From Castellaniella sp049671645 (lineage in GTDB: Bacteria; Pseudomonadota; Gammaproteobacteria; Burkholderiales; Burkholderiaceae_B): a stretch of DNA of 64,000 nucleotides. Location: positions 1 through 64,000 of the forward strand of contig NZ_JBATVG010000016.1 of NCBI RefSeq assembly GCF_049671645.1, read 5' to 3'. The position numbers were made by a program, and so were the translations under genes. Of the stretch, positions 59,994-64,000 are shown one piece after another (position 1 is the first letter of the stretch; each line of letters starts with the position of its first letter). Under the pieces are notes generated by a model, which worked only from the letters and a program-made list of their open reading frames with translations, made no database searches and was not told the origin of the DNA.

Positions 59994-61307
59994 TCAGGCC
60001 GCCGGGCCGATCAGGGCCAGCCATCCATACAAGGCCGTCAGCGTCAGCAGCAGGACCGGCGGGGTGATCAGGATGCCGATCCGCATGTACCGCCCCCAAC
60101 TGATCCCATAGCCCTTGCCCGCCAGCACATGCAGCCACAACAGGGTGGCCAGGCTGCCGATCGGGGTGAACTTCGGCCCCAGGTCGTTGCCGATGACATT
60201 GGCGTAGACCATCAGTTCCCGGGTATGGGGGGACACATGCGCCTGGCCGACGGCCAGCGCCCCGATCAGGGTGGACGGCAGATTGTTCATCACCGAGGCC
60301 ACGACAGCCGACAGGAACCCGGTTCCCACGGTGGCGAGGAAATCCCCTTGCCGGGCAAGCCAGCCGAGCGCGCCGGCGCCGCTGTCGGTCAGGCCGGCCT
60401 TGCCCAGCCCGTAGACCACCAGGTACATACCGATGGAAAACAGCACAATCTGCCACGGGGCATGACGCAAGGCGGATGCCACCGACACCACGGCGCCACG
60501 GCCGGCCCGCCACCACCGGCCCGCAATGGCCATCAGCAGCAGCGCGGCCGTGCCGGTCACGAACGACACGGGAATGCCGAACGGCGCGGTGATGAAATAG
60601 GCCAGGAGCAAGAGGGCCAGCAAAGGCGGCGCCGCGCGGAAAATCAAGGCATCCCGGATGGCGGATCGGGGCGGCTCCAGTTCATCCACCCGATAAGATG
60701 CCGGCACCTGGCGGCGGAAGGCCAGCCACAGGACCCCAAGGGTAGCAGCCAGCGACACCAGATTCACCGGCGCCATGACGGCCGCATACCGCCCGAACCC
60801 CACGCCGAAATAATTGGCGCTGACGATATTGACCAGGTTGGAGATGATCAGGGGCAGACTGGTGGTGTCGGCGACGAAGCCGGTCGCGATGATGAATGCC
60901 AGGGTTGCGTTAGGCGCGAACCGAAGACGAGCCAGAATGGCGATGACGATGGGTGTCAGCAGCAATGCGGCGCCATCGTTGGCGAAAAAGGCGGCAATGA
61001 CTGCGCCCAGGACGATGATCAGGACGAACAGCCGGCGCCCATGGCCCGCCCCCCACCGGGCGACATGCAGCGCCGCCCAGGAAAAGAACCCCGCCTCGTC
61101 CAGAATCAGGGAAATGATGATCAGCGCGACAAAGGTGAAGGTGGCGTCCCAGACAATGTCCCAGACCGTCGCGATGTCCGCCCACTGGACGACGCCCGAC
61201 AGCAGCGCGATCAGGGCGCCGCCCAGGGCGGTCCAGCCGATGCCCAGGCCGCGAGGCTGCCAGACCACCAGGACCAAAGTGACCGCGAAAATAATCAATG
61301 CCAGCAT
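59994..61307 (-). CDS. arsB: ArsB-type arsenite/anion efflux transporter
   Basis: A 437-residue polytopic membrane protein with about 11-12 helices. FANDGAALLLTPIVIAIL, GFVADTTSLPLIISNLVNI, MNNLPSTLIGALAV and GNDLGPKFTPIGSLATLLWL are ArsB hallmarks. ArsB extrudes arsenite or antimonite with proton exchange. There is no arsR, arsC or arsA beside it, which is unusual, so its regulation may be independent or its substrate may differ. It is convergent with the HD-GYP gene and divergent from the AraC regulator (98 bases between). Confidence 0.88.
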   Translation of the reverse strand: MLALIIFAVTLVLVVWQPRGLGIGWTALGGALIALLSGVVQWADIATVWDIVWDATFTFVALIIISLILDEAGFFSWAALHVARWGAGHGRRLFVLIIVLGAVIAAFFANDGAALLLTPIVIAILARLRFAPNATLAFIIATGFVADTTSLPLIISNLVNIVSANYFGVGFGRYAAVMAPVNLVSLAATLGVLWLAFRRQVPASYRVDELEPPRSAIRDALIFRAAPPLLALLLLAYFITAPFGIPVSFVTGTAALLLMAIAGRWWRAGRGAVVSVASALRHAPWQIVLFSIGMYLVVYGLGKAGLTDSGAGALGWLARQGDFLATVGTGFLSAVVASVMNNLPSTLIGALAVGQAHVSPHTRELMVYANVIGNDLGPKFTPIGSLATLLWLHVLAGKGYGISWGRYMRIGILITPPVLLLTLTALYGWLALIGPAA

Positions 61308-61405
61308 GATTTCAGCAAGAGGACGAGGGGACCGCAGACGATCGGAGAAATGAATAGTAAGCTACAGGCGATACAAGCTCCCCGCCCTGAAGCCCGCGCC
61401 GCGCC

Positions 61406-62080
61406 ATGTCGCTCACAGAACCCGTCAATTCCCTGCGCCACTACGACGGACAAGCCCATGCCCACACGCACGAGCACGTCCAGGTCATGGTGCCGCTGGC
61501 TGGGCGCATGGAACTGGACATCGACGGGCACGCGGCGTTCACGGACCCCTCCTGCGGCCTGATCATTCCAGCCGGGGCCCGGCATGCCTACCAGGCGCGG
61601 CCCGGCACCCGCATCCTGGTGATCGACGCCCCCGAATCAGCGGGTCTGGCACGGCTGCGCCGCTTCGCGCTCACACCGGCCTGCAGCGCCCTGGACGAGC
61701 ACGGCGACGCCGGCCGGCAACTTGCCCTGTTGCTGGGCCTGCCGGCCGTGCTGCCCTCGCGCCGGGGGCTCGATCTGGCCCGTCTGGATGCCGCCCTCGC
61801 CCCAGCCCTGGACGAATCCTGGAACACCGCCCGCATGGCGGCGATTTTCCATCTCAGCCCGCAGCGCTTTCATGCGCGCCTGCTGGAACTGAGCGGCAGC
61901 ACACCCGGCGACTACCTGCGCGCGCTGCGGCTCAAGCAGGCCAGCCGCCTGCTGGCCCGGGGGGTCACCCTGGAGGCAGTCTCCGCGCGGGTCGGCTACC
62001 GATCCGCCAGCGCCCTTGCCTACGCGCTGCGGCGCGACCTCGGCGCCACGGCCAGGACCTTGCGCCAATCCCGGGACTGA
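61406..62080 (+). CDS. AraC-family regulator with N-terminal cupin
   Basis: A 224-residue regulator. An N-terminal cupin (about 15-85: HTHEHVQVMVPLAGRMELDI and IIPAGARHAYQA) precedes a C-terminal double helix-turn-helix (about 135-220: ARMAAIFHLSPQRFHARL, then LEAVSARVGYRSASALAYAL). It is shorter than typical 270-300-residue AraC proteins, mainly in the linker. It lies between divergent arsB and the downstream EamA transporter, both plausible targets; regulators of this cupin type next to EamA exporters are common. Confidence 0.88.
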   Translation: MSLTEPVNSLRHYDGQAHAHTHEHVQVMVPLAGRMELDIDGHAAFTDPSCGLIIPAGARHAYQARPGTRILVIDAPESAGLARLRRFALTPACSALDEHGDAGRQLALLLGLPAVLPSRRGLDLARLDAALAPALDESWNTARMAAIFHLSPQRFHARLLELSGSTPGDYLRALRLKQASRLLARGVTLEAVSARVGYRSASALAYALRRDLGATARTLRQSRD

Positions 62081-62187
62081 CGCCCCTCAGGCGCCCGCGC
62101 CGACCACCCTGCGACACGGCCGCCCCGCTCGCCATCCACGCGCGTTTCTCGACAGTTCACCTGCCGGAAAGCAGCCATCATCGTGCC

Positions 62188-63129
62188 ATGAACGCACACA
62201 CGAACTCGTCATCCCCCTCATCCACGGCCCCGGGAACCCCCTTGCGCGGCGCCCTGCTGGTACTGGCAGCAGGCCTGTGCTGGGGCACGACGGGCACCGC
62301 CCAGAGCTTCTCCGACGCGGCGCTGTCCCCCTACTGGGTGGGGGCCCTGCGCCTGCTGGTGGCGGCGCTCTTTTTCCTGGCCTATGCCGGCTGGCTTCTG
62401 GGTCCGGCCCGCCTGGGCCGCGAGCTGTCCGATCTGTGCTGGAAACAGGCCATCTGGGCGGGCGCCTGCATGGCAGGCTACAACCTGACGTTCTTCGCGG
62501 GGGTCAAGATCACTGGCGTGGCGGTCGGCACGGCGCTGGCGCTGGGCAGCGGTCCGATCTGGGCAGGGCTGCTGCAGATCCTGTCGGGCGCGCGGCCGAG
62601 CCGGGGCTGGTGGCTGGGCACCCTGCTGGCGGTGGGCGGCGGCGTGTTGTTGGTGTCCGGCCGCGGCGGCGACGTGCTGGCGGATCCGCTGGGCATCAGC
62701 CTGTGCCTGGCATCCGGTCTGACCTACGCGCTGTATGCGCTGATCAACAAGAAACTGGTCCACCGGTCGGCGCCTTCCGTCACGACATTGGGCGTGTTCT
62801 CGGTGGGCGCGGTGCTGGCGCTGCCAGCCGCATGGCTGCAGGCCGGGCCGCTGCAGATCACCTCATCCGGCTGGCTGGTGGTCGGCTTCCTGGGAGTGGC
62901 CGCCACGGGCATCGCCTATCTGCTGTTCACCACGGGTTTGCGCAGCATCAGCGCGGCCAGCGGCGTGTCGCTGGCGCTGATGGAACCGGTGACCGCCTTT
63001 CTGTTGGCCATCCTGGTGGTGGGAGAACGGCCCGACGCGCCGGCCTACGCGGGCCTGGCGGCCTTGCTGGCCGGCCTGGCCATCGTCATCCGGGCGGAAA
63101 CACGCCGCCCGGAAAGCTCCCCTGCATGA
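62188..63129 (+). CDS. EamA/DMT-superfamily exporter
   Basis: A 313-residue membrane protein with ten predicted helices in two EamA repeats (first from LLVLAAGLCWGTTGTAQSFS, second from LGISLCLASGLTYALYALIN). The C-terminal GVSLALMEPVTAFLLAILVV is the family hallmark. Such carriers export amino acids or other small metabolites. The gene lies 107 bases after the AraC gene on the same strand, which probably controls it. The substrate is unknown. Confidence 0.88.
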   Translation: MNAHTNSSSPSSTAPGTPLRGALLVLAAGLCWGTTGTAQSFSDAALSPYWVGALRLLVAALFFLAYAGWLLGPARLGRELSDLCWKQAIWAGACMAGYNLTFFAGVKITGVAVGTALALGSGPIWAGLLQILSGARPSRGWWLGTLLAVGGGVLLVSGRGGDVLADPLGISLCLASGLTYALYALINKKLVHRSAPSVTTLGVFSVGAVLALPAAWLQAGPLQITSSGWLVVGFLGVAATGIAYLLFTTGLRSISAASGVSLALMEPVTAFLLAILVVGERPDAPAYAGLAALLAGLAIVIRAETRRPESSPA

Positions 63130-63141
63130 TCCGGAACGGAT

Positions 63142-63627
63142 TTACAGCGTGGCGCCGATAGCTTTCAGACCTTCGGTCGCGCAAGCGGCATCGATATCCC
63201 CCGAGGGGGCGCCGCCGACACCGATACCGGCCACCAAGGCTTTCTCGAACTTGACGGGCAGCCCGCCCGCCTGGATCACCATGCGGGGATCCATGTCGCG
63301 CAGGCCGTCATTGGCCGGCTTGGAGGCGATGAAGTCAGCCAGGCCTGCCGTATCGCGGCCCATGGCGGCCGAGGTGAACGCCTTGCCCTGGGCGCTGCTG
63401 ACCGTGTGCGGGCCCGAGCGGTCCGCCTTCAGCACGACTTGAGTCGAACCGTCGCGACCGACCACGACGGCGCTGACGTTGAAGCCCTTGGCGGCGCAGG
63501 TCTTGACCGCGACATCGGCCGCCTTGACCGCCAGGTCCAGAGGCAGATAAGGCTGCGTCGGCAGATCCTTGGCGGAAACGGCGAAGGGGGACAGCAGGGC
63601 GACAGCGACGGCAAACGAACGGATCAT
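63142..63627 (-). CDS. Secreted HbpS/GlcG-like (DUF336) protein
   Basis: A 161-residue protein with a signal peptide (about 1-19, cut near AVSAKD) and a complete DUF336 domain (LAVKAADVAVKTCAAKGFNV, then LVAGIGVGGAPSGDIDAACA). Family members include heme-binding HbpS and GlcG. Periplasmic forms often sit beside PQQ-dependent alcohol oxidation and LuxR/FixJ regulators, and a FixJ-type gene does lie upstream here. The function in this setting is unknown. Three Cys residues occur in the whole translation, one of them in the mature N-terminal part. Confidence 0.85.
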   Translation of the reverse strand: MIRSFAVAVALLSPFAVSAKDLPTQPYLPLDLAVKAADVAVKTCAAKGFNVSAVVVGRDGSTQVVLKADRSGPHTVSSAQGKAFTSAAMGRDTAGLADFIASKPANDGLRDMDPRMVIQAGGLPVKFEKALVAGIGVGGAPSGDIDAACATEGLKAIGATL

Positions 63628-63708
63628 GAGATTTCTCCAGAGAAGTAGTGAGGGAAATCTTAAGATCGCAGCCGTTTCAGCGATATTCGTAGGCCTGGCG
63701 CGGATCTC

Positions 63709-63720
63709 CGTAGATCTACG
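63709..63720. repeat. Perfect 12-base palindrome, possible regulator site
   Basis: CGTAGATCTACG lies in the 103-base gap between the FixJ-type gene end (63731) and the HbpS-like gene start (63627), about 80 bases upstream of the latter. The position suits a binding site for the adjacent LuxR-type regulator, but this is untested. Confidence 0.3.
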
Positions 63721-63730
63721 CAGACACCGG

Positions 63731-64000
63731 TCAGGCTTCCCGCCGGGCGCCCGCGGACAACAGCCCCTGCCCCTCCAGCCAGAGACGGCTCATTTCGACC
63801 TGCGACGTCGTGCCCAGCTTGGCGCCGATCGCGGCGCGATGGCTTTCCACCGTGCGCACGGACAGGCCCAGGCCCTCGGCAATCTCCCGGCTGGTATAGC
63901 CGGCCGCGACACGGTCCAGGATCTGACGCTCACGCGGCGTGAGCGCCTGCAGCAGCGATCGCAGTTCGGACAACTCCGCCTGGCGCCGCAGGCGCGCCGA
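63731..64000 (-). CDS. FixJ/LuxR-type response regulator, C-terminal part only
   Basis: The frame is open to the right window edge, giving 89 residues of the C-terminus. The linker SARLRRQAELSELRSLLQAL leads into a GerE/LuxR helix-turn-helix: TPRERQILDRVAAGYTSREI and LSVRTVESHRAAIGAKLG. The linker is typical of FixJ/NodW two-domain regulators; the receiver lies outside the window. A TTG at 63973 could be mistaken for a start but the reading continues upstream. It is followed by the HbpS-like gene on the same strand. Confidence 0.88.
   Translation of the reverse strand, partial: SARLRRQAELSELRSLLQALTPRERQILDRVAAGYTSREIAEGLGLSVRTVESHRAAIGAKLGTTSQVEMSRLWLEGQGLLSAGARREA

Overview
The window is GC-rich, densely packed bacterial chromosome with very short or overlapping gene junctions. 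Gene content points to a betaproteobacterium of the order Burkholderiales, most likely Alcaligenaceae (Bordetella/Achromobacter/Castellaniella-like). The indicators are lptD-surA-rsmA facing the amgK-murU peptidoglycan-recycling pair, glyQS-gmhB-plsC in one operon, a Coq7-type ubiquinone hydroxylase, class I fumarase and a cbb3-type oxidase with a Sco protein. The family assignment is inference from gene order and protein character. No rRNA, tRNA, CRISPR array, insertion sequence or phage gene was found.

Layout. (1) 1-1778: the start of a FAD-linked oxidase (cut by the window edge) and a phosphomannomutase/phosphoglucomutase. (2) 1800-15528: one leftward run of 13 genes with junctions of at most 18 bases. 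It encodes a GntR/UTRA regulator, a complete branched-chain-amino-acid-type ABC importer, a LeuCD-like hydro-lyase, a HyuAB-type ATP-dependent amidohydrolase, an isochorismatase-fold protein, a flavoprotein dehydrogenase and a PrpB-like C-C lyase. It looks like an uptake and catabolic operon for an unidentified cyclic amide/imide or branched dicarboxylate. (3) 15685-25321: a surface polysaccharide cluster (WecA-like initiator, TviB/WbpO and TviC/WbpP enzymes for UDP-GalNAc/GalNAcA, a MurJ/MVF-family flippase, four GT4 modules in three proteins). (4) 25322-25754: an intergenic region carrying a strong candidate small RNA whose loop copies the 16S anti-Shine-Dalgarno sequence. (5) 25755-30755: coq7 and a cbb3-type oxidase operon with a CcoS-like extension fused to CcoN and no CcoP. 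(6) 30947-35579: an OsmC protein, then a leftward crotonase-fumarase-CitE-thyA operon. (7) 35676-41297: glyQ-glyS-gmhB-plsC-ygjP, then gloA. (8) 41305-48831: lptD-surA-rsmA leftward; amgK-murU and a coiled-coil membrane protein rightward. (9) 48902-53890: two amino-acid ABC importers (glnHPQ-like and metNIQ). (10) 54036-59936: a c-di-GMP module with a diguanylate cyclase divergent from an MHYT hybrid kinase and an HD-GYP response regulator. (11) 59994-64000: ArsB-type transporter, AraC regulator with an EamA exporter, a secreted HbpS/GlcG-like protein and the C-terminus of a FixJ/LuxR-type regulator.

The most interesting points are the uncharacterised catabolic operon, the anti-SD small RNA, a metN leader with mutually exclusive hairpins, the fused CcoS-CcoN, the double glycosyltransferase, a cysteine-free LptD and a GlnP permease with an extra two-helix insert. 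Functional assignments rest on motif and family recognition by eye; no database search was run.
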